From Platycnemis pennipes (Eukaryota > Arthropoda > Insecta > Odonata > Platycnemididae): a DNA stretch of 64,000 bases. Of the stretch, positions 33,272 to 42,709 are shown piece after piece (within the stretch, counting starts at the first letter, position 1; every line of letters begins with the position of its first letter). The translations under genes were made by a program, and so were the position numbers. Below the pieces are notes generated by a model, which was not told the origin of the DNA, did not search any database, and saw only the letters and a list, made by a program, of their open reading frames with translations. The stretch lies in NCBI GenBank assembly GCA_933228895.1, contig OW121856.1, forward strand, positions 14,463,805 through 14,527,804, written 5' to 3'.

Positions 33272-35092
33272 ATGACGCAGGTCATACCTGATATGAGAAC
33301 CCGATCGTTGTGCATAGAAACGAACCATGGAGTGAAATACGCGACACCGTACGAGGCACACGTCTTTTGCCAAGACACGTTGGGCCTACGATACGATGAC
33401 CTCAGTAGTTTAATGTTTGGTAACAACCGTGCTCAAGTTTATGTGAAATTTTTGAATGACGACACTTTCAACCGGGCAATGGCGAAGCTATCGCCCAGTA
33501 TGCCGTTCCCGTCCGCGGAAAACCCGCGCACCACCGTAACCCTGGGAAGAGCTCTTGGGGGGTCCCCAGTGAATGTTCGAGTCCAGTGTCTCCCTGAGGA
33601 GGTACCGGACATGGCAATCCTCGACACCATGAGAAACTATGGCCGTACATTGAACCTCACGCACAGCACGTGGCACGGCGATCGGCTGATGCCCATAAAA
33701 ACTGGAACAAGAGTAGTGAAAATGGTGATCGAACGAGACATACCTTCGTATGTACAGATAATGGGTCAGACAGCACTTGTGGTCTACCACGGGCAGAAAA
33801 GGACCTGTGCCCGTTGCGGGATGACGGGACATGAACGGAAGGAATGTCCCAGGAACAACCAACCGCGTCGTTACGCCGACGCAGCCCAGCCGATTCCCGA
33901 GTCACCAGAAGACGAGGAGGAACGGGAACTGCGAGCACGCGCCATCGCCGACCTCGAGGCTCCCCCTCCCCCGACGCCACCGGCATCAACGGCTACCCCG
34001 CCCCCTGACCCTGTCACCGTCCCGAACGGCGTAACACCTAAGGAGATTCTGATCGCGGCCGGGCCTCCGGAAGCGCCGAAACTTACAACGCCGCACCACG
34101 TGCCGAGCCCTGAGTTACCGGAAGGAGCGGGGGCGCCGTTCGACTCCCGACCGCCCCCCGCCCACGCCACGCGTGGGGGGGAGAGGCCGATCACTCAATC
34201 CTCATCGAAGCGTGTCGGAGGGGAACCCGCCCCTCTTTCCCCGCCCACCGTGCCTCAGCCGCAACGGCGCGCGCATCGAAAAACGGTGGGGAGGGGAGGC
34301 GAACCACGGGGTGAGGGGGCCTCCGCCCCGCCTGCCCCCACCCGGGTCGTGACAACAACTGAACTTCCCTCCGCGCGTGCACAGCTGATCGGTTCCACGG
34401 AATCGTTACTGATGCCCGTTACACGAGCAGTTCCTGTTCCGGTGACAAAGTCGCCGGCTGACGTTTTGAGACCGAGTGCGCCCCCCTGCTTACGGCCCAG
34501 TCTGGAAACGGCCCAACCCCTTGTTGGTAAGCACTCTCGGGCCAGCAGCAGTGGAGAAGATGACGGAGCCCCACCCGGACAGCGCTTGAGAGCCGACACA
34601 GCCGGGAGGGAACCGGAGGACCCGGAGACAACGGCCAGCGCGAGCGCCGCTTCCTACATCCTGTCGGAGCAGGGGACGGTCGAAGCGGTGCTCCCCTTGG
34701 CACCCGATCTCCCTGATGAGATAATCCCCGCCGGAGAACAAGTGGCCTTTGGCCCCCTTAGTACTGGATCTGTTTTGATATGTACCCAGGTGGGCGAGGG
34801 TGGGTCCTCGGTGGAGTCTGCGGCGGGCCAGCGCCAGGAGCTGGACCCCATGGCCCCTTTAGCACTCTCCTTCCCGCTATATCAGCCCCTAACAGTTTCC
34901 ATTCCATCCTCGTCTCCCTGCGCGCCGTCTCCGTCGCCTCCTTTGTCTGCTGCGGGGTCCGTGGAGATGGGGAACGCCGCGACGGCCGAGTCGGACGCGT
35001 CCACGACCGACTCGCAGAGGACACCACAGACCCGGAACAGGACGAAGCTCGGCCGGCCACGCGGGTCGGGTGTGAACAAGGGTGCTAAGTAG
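33272..35092 (+). CDS. LINE ORF1: RNA-binding protein with CCHC knuckle, right copy
   Basis: Encodes 606 residues from ATG 33272. It has the same architecture as the left copy: folded N-terminal region, CARCGMTGHERKEC knuckle, then a long Pro-rich tail. Replacements relative to the left arm include Ile to Val in the N-terminal AQ(I/V)YVKF block, Thr to Pro in the T(T/P)KEI block, and a Pro to Ser in the A(P/S)YIL block. Stop TAG at 35090, 22 bases before the ORF2 ATG. Confidence 0.88.
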   Translation: MTQVIPDMRTRSLCIETNHGVKYATPYEAHVFCQDTLGLRYDDLSSLMFGNNRAQVYVKFLNDDTFNRAMAKLSPSMPFPSAENPRTTVTLGRALGGSPVNVRVQCLPEEVPDMAILDTMRNYGRTLNLTHSTWHGDRLMPIKTGTRVVKMVIERDIPSYVQIMGQTALVVYHGQKRTCARCGMTGHERKECPRNNQPRRYADAAQPIPESPEDEEERELRARAIADLEAPPPPTPPASTATPPPDPVTVPNGVTPKEILIAAGPPEAPKLTTPHHVPSPELPEGAGAPFDSRPPPAHATRGGERPITQSSSKRVGGEPAPLSPPTVPQPQRRAHRKTVGRGGEPRGEGASAPPAPTRVVTTTELPSARAQLIGSTESLLMPVTRAVPVPVTKSPADVLRPSAPPCLRPSLETAQPLVGKHSRASSSGEDDGAPPGQRLRADTAGREPEDPETTASASAASYILSEQGTVEAVLPLAPDLPDEIIPAGEQVAFGPLSTGSVLICTQVGEGGSSVESAAGQRQELDPMAPLALSFPLYQPLTVSIPSSSPCAPSPSPPLSAAGSVEMGNAATAESDASTTDSQRTPQTRNRTKLGRPRGSGVNKGAK

Positions 35093-35114
35093 CTTACGCT
35101 TAGTTCCCTCCATT

Positions 35115-38100
35115 ATGAGTCTTTGTGTCATCACTTTCAACACGGCGGGGGTTTCCTCGCCGTCGAAAATTAACGTCATTAAATCCTGTTTCTTGGCCCT
35201 TCAGGCAGACGTTATCCTACTTCAGGAAACGGTAGACGGCGTCGTTTGGCGTGACGCCGTCTACGATGAATTCAGCAATTTCTACGGTCCAAGGGGTGGC
35301 GTCACCACCCTTGTGCGTCGCACAATTCCTGTGCGCGCGGTGCGGCGCCACCCTGACGGCCGGATTATAGCGCTTGTTGCAGCGGGTATTCATTTCATCA
35401 ACATTTATGCCCCCGCTGGTGAGGGACGTCGAGCGGAGAGGGAGTCTTTCTTCTCGGTCTCGCTCTTGAATTATTTGCACTGTTTCTCCGGGAAAGCCAT
35501 CCTCGGAGGAGACTTTAATACAATTTATCGACGGGAGGACAGTATTTCAAATCGCGACCGCCTGACCTACCGTCCCAGCCGGGCGCTCGAGCATTTGCTC
35601 GACGCGATTCGCGCGACGGACGCTGCAGTTTTATTTCCTGCACCCGTGATTCCTTACACCAGAGTCAGCCACTCCTCGTGGACGAGAATTGATTACCTCT
35701 TCCTATCCAAATCCCTTACACCCTCTTTCCAAAATACCCAAACCTCTCCCCATTCCCTATCCGACCACCACTTTATCCTTGCCCGCTTCTCCCTGGCGCC
35801 TCAACCCCCCTCGTATACGCCTCGTATCGGTAAGCTTTGGCGTCTGAATTGTAACTTCCTCTTGGAGGAAGCTCACAGAGAGAGCATTGGCGCGAGAATC
35901 GGCGAGCTTCTTGCCACCGCGCCTTCGGGATCATCTGAACTCGTCGATTGGTGGGACCGCGTCTTCAAACGTGAGATCGCACGGTCCCTCCGCCGCGCGA
36001 CGAGGCAGTGGCAAATTAGCCTTTCGAACACCGTGGCCTTTATCCGTTCTGCTCTCTCTGAGTTTCTCGAGTTGGACCCTCGTCCACCGAGATACTATGA
36101 GCAATTGCATCGTCTCAAATGTGGACTTCTGCAGTTCGAGTTGAAAAGGCACGCTCCGCAACGTTGGCAGAGGGAGATGGACCCGGATATCTGGGGTCCT
36201 CTTACGCTTGCAGAACTCAAGCGGTCTCTCCGCATGAGCGATCCCGGCTCCATGCCACAAGACACTGCCGCGGAGGGAGACGTTTTGTCTTCCGCCGCTG
36301 ATTATTATCGAGCGACTTTCAACCGATACGGGGCGTGGAGGGAGGAGGACTGCCCTTCCCTCCCAAATCTCCCTACCTTACCTTCTGACGCGATTAATGA
36401 CCTGACGAAGGAAATTCAGGAATCGGAGTTGGATGCCGTTTCTAGCTCCTTCCCGAAAGGAAAAGCGCCCGGCTGGGATGGCCTTCCGTTCGAGTTCTAT
36501 ACCGCATATTGGGAATCTCTACGCCCCCTTTTGGCTCGCTTGTTTAACGCGATTATTTCGCGCGGCTCTCTGACTGAAAGTCAACGAGACGCGCTGATCT
36601 CGTTGATCCCGAAGAAGGGACGCCCGGCATCGCTTCACGACTACCGGCCGATTTCCCTTCTTAACTCGGACTATAAAATATTCACGCATGTTCTCCGTGC
36701 ACGCCTCTATTCGGTCTCCAAATTTGTCCTCTCTGATCTCCAACATGCGGTCTCCCCGTCCCGAAATATTTTGGACGCGGCTTTGTATATCCAAAACGCT
36801 ACTTTCGCTGCACAAAAGCACTCGGTTCCGGTTTCTTTGCTTGCGGTTGACCTGACAAAAGCATTTGACTACGTCCGTTTTGACTTCATCATATTGATCC
36901 TTCGAAAGATGGCTTTCCCGGAAAGTTTCATTCGCGTACTCAAAATTTTGTATTCTAACGTCACGTCTCGAATTAGATTCCAGGGGGAAATTTCCCAACC
37001 ATTCGCTATATCCAACTCGGTGCGTCAGGGGTGTCCGCTCTCCATGCTCCTGTTTAGCTTCGCCATGGATCCTGTGATCCGGGCTTTGGCCGGGCGGGGG
37101 GTGGGGGTGGAACTCCGTGGTGCATTGCACACCGGGGTGTTGTATGCGGATGATTTGACTCTGTTTGTAGGTCACCGGGATCAGTTTCGCGTGATAAGAG
37201 AAGTCTTGTCCGGGTACGAGTCCGGTGGCCTCTTCGTGAACAACGAAAAATCATGTTATCTCCCCTTCGAGGGAAGTCTCCAGAGTCCATCCGCGTACAA
37301 CTGGCGGCTGGCCGCGCCCCCCATCAAGATCCTTGGCTACCATTGGGATCCTTCCCTGCAGGTAGCCTTGGATCGGAACTGGGGGGAGGCGGCCCGGCAA
37401 GTGAAGTGGATGGCGGCGGCGTACTCGTCACCGAACATCCCGCTCACGGCCCGGGTTCGTCTCCTGGAGCAGTTCATACTGCCCAGGGTCTGGCACGTGG
37501 CCCACATCTGGCCGTTATCCCCCCGGGTGCACGCCGAGTTGATTATAGCTACGAATAGGTTTATTTGGAAAAATCATGTTAAGAAAATCTCGAGGGTGCA
37601 GCTTTACAGTCCCCCAGTACAGGGCGGACTAGGCCTCACTCATATTCTAATCAAGGCTCACACTATGTACGCGAAACTCCACGCCGGCGCTCTAGGTGAC
37701 GATCGGCCGGCGTGGAGGGAGATGGCGAAGGATGCACTAGACCTCGCACATCACAGTCCGCCCTTCAGGCGGGCTGAAACCTTTATGTTGCGAGCCGTGG
37801 ACGCCCTGATGCCTGGAGAAGCCTTCGTCTCGAGGGTGATGTACCGGCGGATGGTTCGTCCTCATGTAGTAGCGGCGGGTACAGGATCGGCGCCTTCGTT
37901 CCGCAACTGGAATGCGTCGTGTAAGGATGCTCAGTTGCGGAGTACGATGTACGCGGTTATTGGCAACCTGCTGCCCACCCTCGAGAATAAATTCAAAATG
38001 AGACTCTCCGACTCTCCCCGCTGTCCTCTTTGCCGGCGGGTGGACTCATTGGTTCATTACGTAGTGGGCTGCGATGAGCGTTTACTCGAATGGGAGGTGC

Positions 38101-38372
38101 TAAAGAAAATCTACAAAATGTTTGATATCTTTGGCAATTGTGTAATTTCACTGCAAAATTTAATTACCCTTAACTTCCGGCTTTTCCCCTTTTTTAAAGC
38201 GGTCACATTGGCCGCACTAGTGTCCTCCCTGGTTCACGCCCGACTAAACCGACTCCCATATTCTAGTCACCATCTTCTCCTGCGATGCTTACACTCTCCA
38301 GTGCTCCGGGAAGTGCCCGAGGAGGTGAAGAGGCAGGTGCGTGAGCACCTCAGGGCCAGCTTCGGGGACTGA
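35115..38372 (+). CDS. LINE ORF2: APE endonuclease-reverse transcriptase, right copy
   Basis: Encodes 1085 residues from ATG 35115. Endonuclease, RT and C-terminal zinc-knuckle motifs are all intact, as in the left copy. Differences are few and mostly conservative: D/E in the SS(D/E)LVDW block, L/M at KFK(L/M)RL, Q/K at VL(Q/K)KIY, and three in the last 150 residues. Both copies remaining open suggests the duplication is recent. It might still supply activity in trans. Confidence 0.93.
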   Translation: MSLCVITFNTAGVSSPSKINVIKSCFLALQADVILLQETVDGVVWRDAVYDEFSNFYGPRGGVTTLVRRTIPVRAVRRHPDGRIIALVAAGIHFINIYAPAGEGRRAERESFFSVSLLNYLHCFSGKAILGGDFNTIYRREDSISNRDRLTYRPSRALEHLLDAIRATDAAVLFPAPVIPYTRVSHSSWTRIDYLFLSKSLTPSFQNTQTSPHSLSDHHFILARFSLAPQPPSYTPRIGKLWRLNCNFLLEEAHRESIGARIGELLATAPSGSSELVDWWDRVFKREIARSLRRATRQWQISLSNTVAFIRSALSEFLELDPRPPRYYEQLHRLKCGLLQFELKRHAPQRWQREMDPDIWGPLTLAELKRSLRMSDPGSMPQDTAAEGDVLSSAADYYRATFNRYGAWREEDCPSLPNLPTLPSDAINDLTKEIQESELDAVSSSFPKGKAPGWDGLPFEFYTAYWESLRPLLARLFNAIISRGSLTESQRDALISLIPKKGRPASLHDYRPISLLNSDYKIFTHVLRARLYSVSKFVLSDLQHAVSPSRNILDAALYIQNATFAAQKHSVPVSLLAVDLTKAFDYVRFDFIILILRKMAFPESFIRVLKILYSNVTSRIRFQGEISQPFAISNSVRQGCPLSMLLFSFAMDPVIRALAGRGVGVELRGALHTGVLYADDLTLFVGHRDQFRVIREVLSGYESGGLFVNNEKSCYLPFEGSLQSPSAYNWRLAAPPIKILGYHWDPSLQVALDRNWGEAARQVKWMAAAYSSPNIPLTARVRLLEQFILPRVWHVAHIWPLSPRVHAELIIATNRFIWKNHVKKISRVQLYSPPVQGGLGLTHILIKAHTMYAKLHAGALGDDRPAWREMAKDALDLAHHSPPFRRAETFMLRAVDALMPGEAFVSRVMYRRMVRPHVVAAGTGSAPSFRNWNASCKDAQLRSTMYAVIGNLLPTLENKFKMRLSDSPRCPLCRRVDSLVHYVVGCDERLLEWEVLKKIYKMFDIFGNCVISLQNLITLNFRLFPFFKAVTLAALVSSLVHARLNRLPYSSHHLLLRCLHSPVLREVPEEVKRQVREHLRASFGD

Positions 38373-38656
38373 GCAGCATCAGCGTGAAAGACACTGTGCA
38401 CTGGTCGCCAACAGAATGACGCGGGTCGGGTGCGGCAAGGAGACGAGGTGTCCGGCCCGCCACCTCCCCTCTTTTTGAGACCTCAACCAAGTCACTCTCA
38501 TGTTTTTTCCCCCTTTTTCTTTTTAAGATTTCACCTTCTGTTTGTTCTTACTTTGTCACTGTAAACTAATTTTTGAGTGTGCTACTTTTCTGAAGATATG
38601 TACTTGTATGTCCTCTGGACACGAAAGAAATCCACCGCAATAAAAAAAATTTGAAC

Positions 38657-38714
38657 ACTGGTAGAGCACCTGGCCGGAAATCAGGGGGTCCGGGTTCGAG
38701 TCCCGGTCAAGGCA
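38657..38714 (+). other. tRNA-like sequence at LINE 3' junction, right
   Basis: ACTGGTAGAGC, an anticodon-like arm CCTGG/TCAGG with a GGA centre, T arm CCGGGTTCGAGTCCCGG with perfect stem, then TCAAGGCA. Same position relative to the LINE end as at 26891-26948. The T stem is intact here but has a mismatch in the left copy. Confidence 0.7.
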
Positions 38715-38866
38715 AATGATTTTTTCTCTGTGGAAAATTTGCTATTGAGCAATATCAGCGGGTAACGCCGTTAAAGTTTTCACGGCTAGTTCGTGGACCT
38801 TTGAAGGTTATTAATTGTTGTGAGTCAAATTTAAAAGTTCAAAATTGATTTGTTAAGTGGGAGTAG

Positions 38867-39025
38867 TGAAAGTTAATTCAACGTAACAAACAATTTTGTT
38901 TATATAGTTTTGTTGTGTTGTTTATATGTAGTCAAGTGAGACGAATGTAATAAAACGAAGTGTTGAGTGTGTATAGACTATGAAATTATAGTTTAATTAC
39001 GAATTATTTAATTGAAATAACGACA
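38867..39025 (+). repeat. Copia 3' LTR (159 bp)
   Basis: Matches 24176-24334 with about four differences. It is preceded by the purine-rich AAGTGGGAGTAG, a reasonable polypurine tract. Confidence 0.92.
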
Positions 39026-39265
39026 AAAGTAATTTCGCAAATAGGATAACGACAAAGGAATCACTTAGAGATAAATGCGTAAAATCCAGTGTACAGATTC
39101 AGAATGACTTGTTTCCATACATCCTTAAAAGGAACCATCCTGCAATATCAGTTGATTAGTTTCTTTATATACGCATTGAACTGCCGGAAACCGAATAGGG
39201 AAACATTTTATTTCCATATCTATTGGCAAAGAAGGAAGGAAGTCCCTACCATAGGAAGTGCTTGG

Positions 39266-39274
39266 GGATAAAAG
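39266..39274 (+). promoter_or_regulatory. TATA-like box of the lectin gene
   Basis: GGATAAAAG lies 107 bases before the lectin start codon. Transcription would begin near 39295-39300 and leave a short leader. Confidence 0.5.
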
Positions 39275-39380
39275 CAGGCATTTTTAAGATATTTATGAGC
39301 ATAAGTTCTGCGATTACGGAAGGGCGAGGATTGACATACAGATCTTTGAACTCGAGAATTTCGGCGGTTTCAGCATCACA

Positions 39381-39525
39381 ATGACCAAAGTCGTGTCACT
39401 ATTTCTCCTGCTGGCGTTTTCGCGGTTGTCTGTGACGGCTAGATTCCAACCAAGGAACACAATATCGTGTTCAGAATGTATTTCCAGAGAGGGTAAGACG
39501 TTCAGCATGAACGGACTATTTCAAG
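39381..39525 (+). CDS. Secreted C-type lectin, exon 1 (signal peptide)
   Basis: ATG at 39381 opens a clear secretory signal (MTKVVSLFLLLAFSRLSVTA). A Cys-containing linker follows (TISCSECISREGK). The exon ends ...TTTCAAG|GTAAGTG in phase 1, which joins exon 2 exactly. Secreted insect C-type lectins bind sugars on microbial or host glycans in the haemolymph and often act in immunity. The full product is 195 residues, a normal size for a single-domain lectin. The gene sits immediately downstream of the Copia element, whose 3' LTR lies 240 bases from its putative TATA box. Confidence 0.85.
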
Positions 39526-39915
39526 GTAAGTGCATCAATTCATGAGATCAGCCGTATTCACATCAATGCTTCAGTTCTGATCCTTTGTGAACATGAGCTG
39601 AAATACATGTTTTCCGCTTCCACACTAAAGGCGGGTGGAGCGGTATTGGTGGGTCTTATAGTATACTCTGCGGTACTCTTTCAAGTTTGTCGAAAACCCG
39701 CTTGGTGCTCATTCCATCACCATCATCATCACCTGGTGTTCTGCCTGATGGCAGGTGTCTTGCACCACTGCTGTCTCCATCCGTTTCTGCCCCGAACCTT
39801 CAATTTAGTCTCTATTGAAGTCGCGGATCTTCATCTAATCCATCATTTCAATTCTTCTTCTTCCTCTCTTTTTCTCGAACTAAATTGAACCTTCTAGTAC
39901 CTCTGTTAGTACGTT

Positions 39916-40675
39916 TCTCCATCTACATCTACATAATATCCTGAAAGCTACCATAATGGTGAGTGGCAGGGGGTGAATTCACACCAAATTTGAACTGATT
40001 ATCATGCATAAAAAAGGGTTATTATTGATTTGCTAGTCTAAACTTCACTAATTAAAAAAGATAAAAATAGCAATGAAAGCATGGAACAACACATACTGTT
40101 AGCTGAGTTAGCTTAAAGTCCTTATACCAACATGCAACTACCTATGCTATCGATTGAATCACTCGTATTTATGCGATTGTATATATTTACCCCTATTCAT
40201 ATCCCTAATTGTTCGAGGAGAAAAGGACATTTTGAATCTGTCAGTACGGCAATCAATTTCTCCAATTTAATAATTATGGTCCTGACTACCATAGTATTAT
40301 AGAGTTTGCAATACATCTTTAAGGTCATTACTGAAAATATTTTCTTGTAATTTATTTTAGAGATTAAGTCTAAATTTCAACCTTCACAATATTTCCATTT
40401 TAATTCATTTAATAGAATGGTTACGCTAATATAGTTATCTTACCTTCCCTTTAAAAATCTGCCGACCTTCGCTGCATACGTTCAAGTTCGTTATTTAGAC
40501 CGATTTCGTAGGGATCCCATACACTGGCAGCATATTCCAAATGAGATCTAACAAGGGAAAAGTAGCTGATTTCTCGTACATGATCGTCATAGTTACCCAA
40601 TACTCTGTTGATGAACTCCAGTTTACGATTAGCTTGACCCATCATTTCACGTATGTGTTTACCCCAGATAAAAAG
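39916..40675 (-). pseudogene. CR1-like LINE 3' end in lectin intron 1
   Basis: The minus strand carries RT-C-terminal blocks at 40451-40678 (GQANRKLEFINRVLGNYDDH, SLVRSHLEYAASVWDPYEI) and the family tail at its left end (CATCTACATCTACATAATA at 39920). It abuts head to head the plus-strand copy starting at 40676. Confidence 0.75.
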
Positions 40676-41341
40676 CATTGGTCAGTTTTACTGACGCATG
40701 AATACGCTGCCAGTAAATGGGATCCCTACGAAATCGGTCTAAATAATGAACTTGAACGTTTGTAGCGAAGACCGGCAAGATTTGGAAAGGAACGGTAAGA
40801 TAACAATATTAGCGTAACCTGTCCATTAAATGTATTAAATTGGGAATCATTGTCAGGTCGCAGGTTGAAATGTAGACTTAATCTCTTAAATAAATTCCAA
40901 GATAATATTTTCAGTGATGACGTTAAAAATATTTTCCGAACCCCAACTTACTATGGTTGACTGGACCAAATTACAAAATTAGAGGAATTGATTGCCGAAC
41001 TGACAGATTCAAAATGTCCATTTTCCTCGTACAATAAGGGATATGAATAGCGGTAAATATGTCCAATACGAGTGAATCTGATTTATATCATCGGTAGCTA
41101 CATGTTGGTATAAGGGCTAGAAGGTAACCCAACTAACAGCATGTTTTTGCACGCTTACTTTGCTATTTTTATTTATTTTAAATTGTGAAGTATATTAGTG
41201 GTACTAGTGAATTATATTAGTGAGCTAGTATATTAATACTAATCCTTTTTTATACATGATATGTAGTGCATGTGTGGTGAGAATTCACCCCCTGCCACGC
41301 ACCTTTATGGTGGCTTGCACGGTATTATGTAGATGTAGACG
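40676..41341 (+). pseudogene. CR1-like LINE 3' end, head to head with the previous one
   Basis: Begins with SVLLTHEYAASKWDPYEIGL-type coding sequence and continues through the block after WDPYEIGLNNELER to the 3' tail at 41258-41341, ending GGTATTATGTAGATGTAGA. Both partners repeat the same RT segment, so this is a pair of copies and not one element with a flipped 5' half. Confidence 0.75.
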
Positions 41342-41646
41342 AATGTGTTTACTCACGTTGAGCAGTATTCCCTAGACCGATCGTCTGCCCTCTTTTAAGA
41401 TTGCCATGCACTTCCCACGTCACGGTGAAGCCAGCCAATAGAAATACATTTTACCCGGAGTGGGTGTAATTACAGTTCCATGCCGAATCCTTAAGATGTG
41501 GTTACATCTCCCGTAAAATTGGATTAGCAAAGTCTGAAATTCGGATTGTTTTGTTTTTTAAGCGTTCCCTATTGTTTCAAAGGGTTCAATTCCGATTTAT
41601 GAATTTATAGCATCTTTCCAATTGTGCGTTCCCTCTTTTCCAACAG

Positions 41647-41901
41647 TGAAGCCCAAAGTGCCTAATGGATACACACATTTCCGTGGGATCGGATATTACA
41701 AATTCTACCCGGAGGGAGCGAAGACTTTCTACGATGCCATGTACACCTGCCATAAGGAAGGAGCCCACCTTGCAATAATCAACTCCGAACAAGAAGAAAA
41801 AGTCCTTCAAAGCATGTATTCCAAGTACCCGAAAGCCAAGGATGCAGCTTACTTGGGTTTTCACGACTTGTTGGGCGAGGGGAATTACGTGACAATATTT
41901 G
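41647..41901 (+). CDS. C-type lectin, exon 2 (N-terminal half of CTLD)
   Basis: Acceptor CTTTTCCAACAG, donor TTTG|GTAAGT; phase 1 on both sides. The encoded segment has the opening of a long-form C-type lectin domain: YYKFYPEGAKTFYDAMYTC, then HLAIINSEQEEKVLQ and AYLGFHDLLGEGNYV (WIG/LGF-type core block). These make the first helix pair and the hydrophobic core of the fold. Confidence 0.88.
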
Positions 41902-42709
41902 GTAAGTAATACTCAGAAATACCAAGGGCGCCAATATAAAGTAACAGCGCTTATCTACAGTACGTATCCTAAATGTATATAATCAGTTATAGGTAACGAG
42001 AACATTTTTAAAAGTAACTAGTTACAAATAGGTTACAGTTACTTTAAAAAATTTAGAAAGGGGTCTAAGAGGTGATAGGGGATCTATTGCATGCTGTTCA
42101 TTTAATTCAAGTTATTGTATTAACGTGCTGGGTTTAGGGTGGAACTATCATTTTAGACATGAAAGATAACCTACTCTGATTTTGACATATATTATAGTTC
42201 ATTATTTTTCCTTTCGAATGGTATAAAAATTAACTCTTACACTGACCTCTATGTCATTGACCATTTAACGAAAATGGATGAATTTGAAAATGATGGGTTT
42301 TCAAGTTGAAATGCATTGTCCGTATCGGCGTATGATGACCTTCCTTCACATAGCAATTTTTATCTCGATTTTGGCTCGAGCAATGTCGTCATAAAAGCAT
42401 GGCATCGTATACAAGATGTTGAGGCTCATAATGTATTTTTTGAGCTTAGTTCATTGGTAGTTTAAGATTAGTGTTTAAGTTTAAAGAGCATACTTCTGGT
42501 TTCCATCCGAGCAAGGACCCAGTATGCTGCGGTGAATATGGCAACATTGCGAAGTACTGGGAGGTAAAATATGAAATGAGGTATAGATATTAAGTAACCA
42601 TCTTGTATTTTAATCTTAATATTATTTTAAGGCAATGAATTAAATACGAGTGTTCGGACACAGATCTCCGCAACATCAGGTTGCTAATTAAACGATAGTT
42701 AAGTAATCG

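Larger units (their letters stand above)
32861..38742 (+). mobile_element. Tx1/L1-like LINE, right arm of the 5.88-kb palindrome
   Basis: Plus-strand counterpart of 26863-32744, running from CCTCGTGGACGG to the tRNA-like sequence and GGAAAATTTGC. It has an untranslated leader of about 410 bases, two intact ORFs, a 3' UTR of about 270 bases and a short A-rich tail. Beyond the arm the sequence continues TATTGAGCAATATCAGCGGG... to the right copy of the 13-bp target duplication (38804-38816). Confidence 0.93.
24176..39025 (+). mobile_element. Copia LTR retrotransposon with captured host sequence and nested LINE palindrome
   Basis: Two 159-bp LTRs enclose 14.5 kb. In order: primer-binding site, gag with two CCHC knuckles, protease, GAG-pre-integrase, an eIF5B-like host segment in place of integrase/RT/RNase H, the retained Copia 3' end, and a 12-kb inverted LINE pair. 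Without pol it can only have moved with proteins from another element. LTRs differ at only a few positions, so integration is fairly young; the absence of a matching target duplication hints at recombination after or during insertion. Confidence 0.88.

Noticed and set aside
26891..38714. Functional tRNA genes at the LINE junctions
   Set aside because: Only the 3' part is present, U33 is missing from the anticodon loop, and the acceptor 5' strand is separated by the LINE.
39916..41341. Twin-primed single LINE (5' inversion)
   Set aside because: Both halves end in a complete 3' tail and repeat the same RT segment, so they are two copies rather than one rearranged element.
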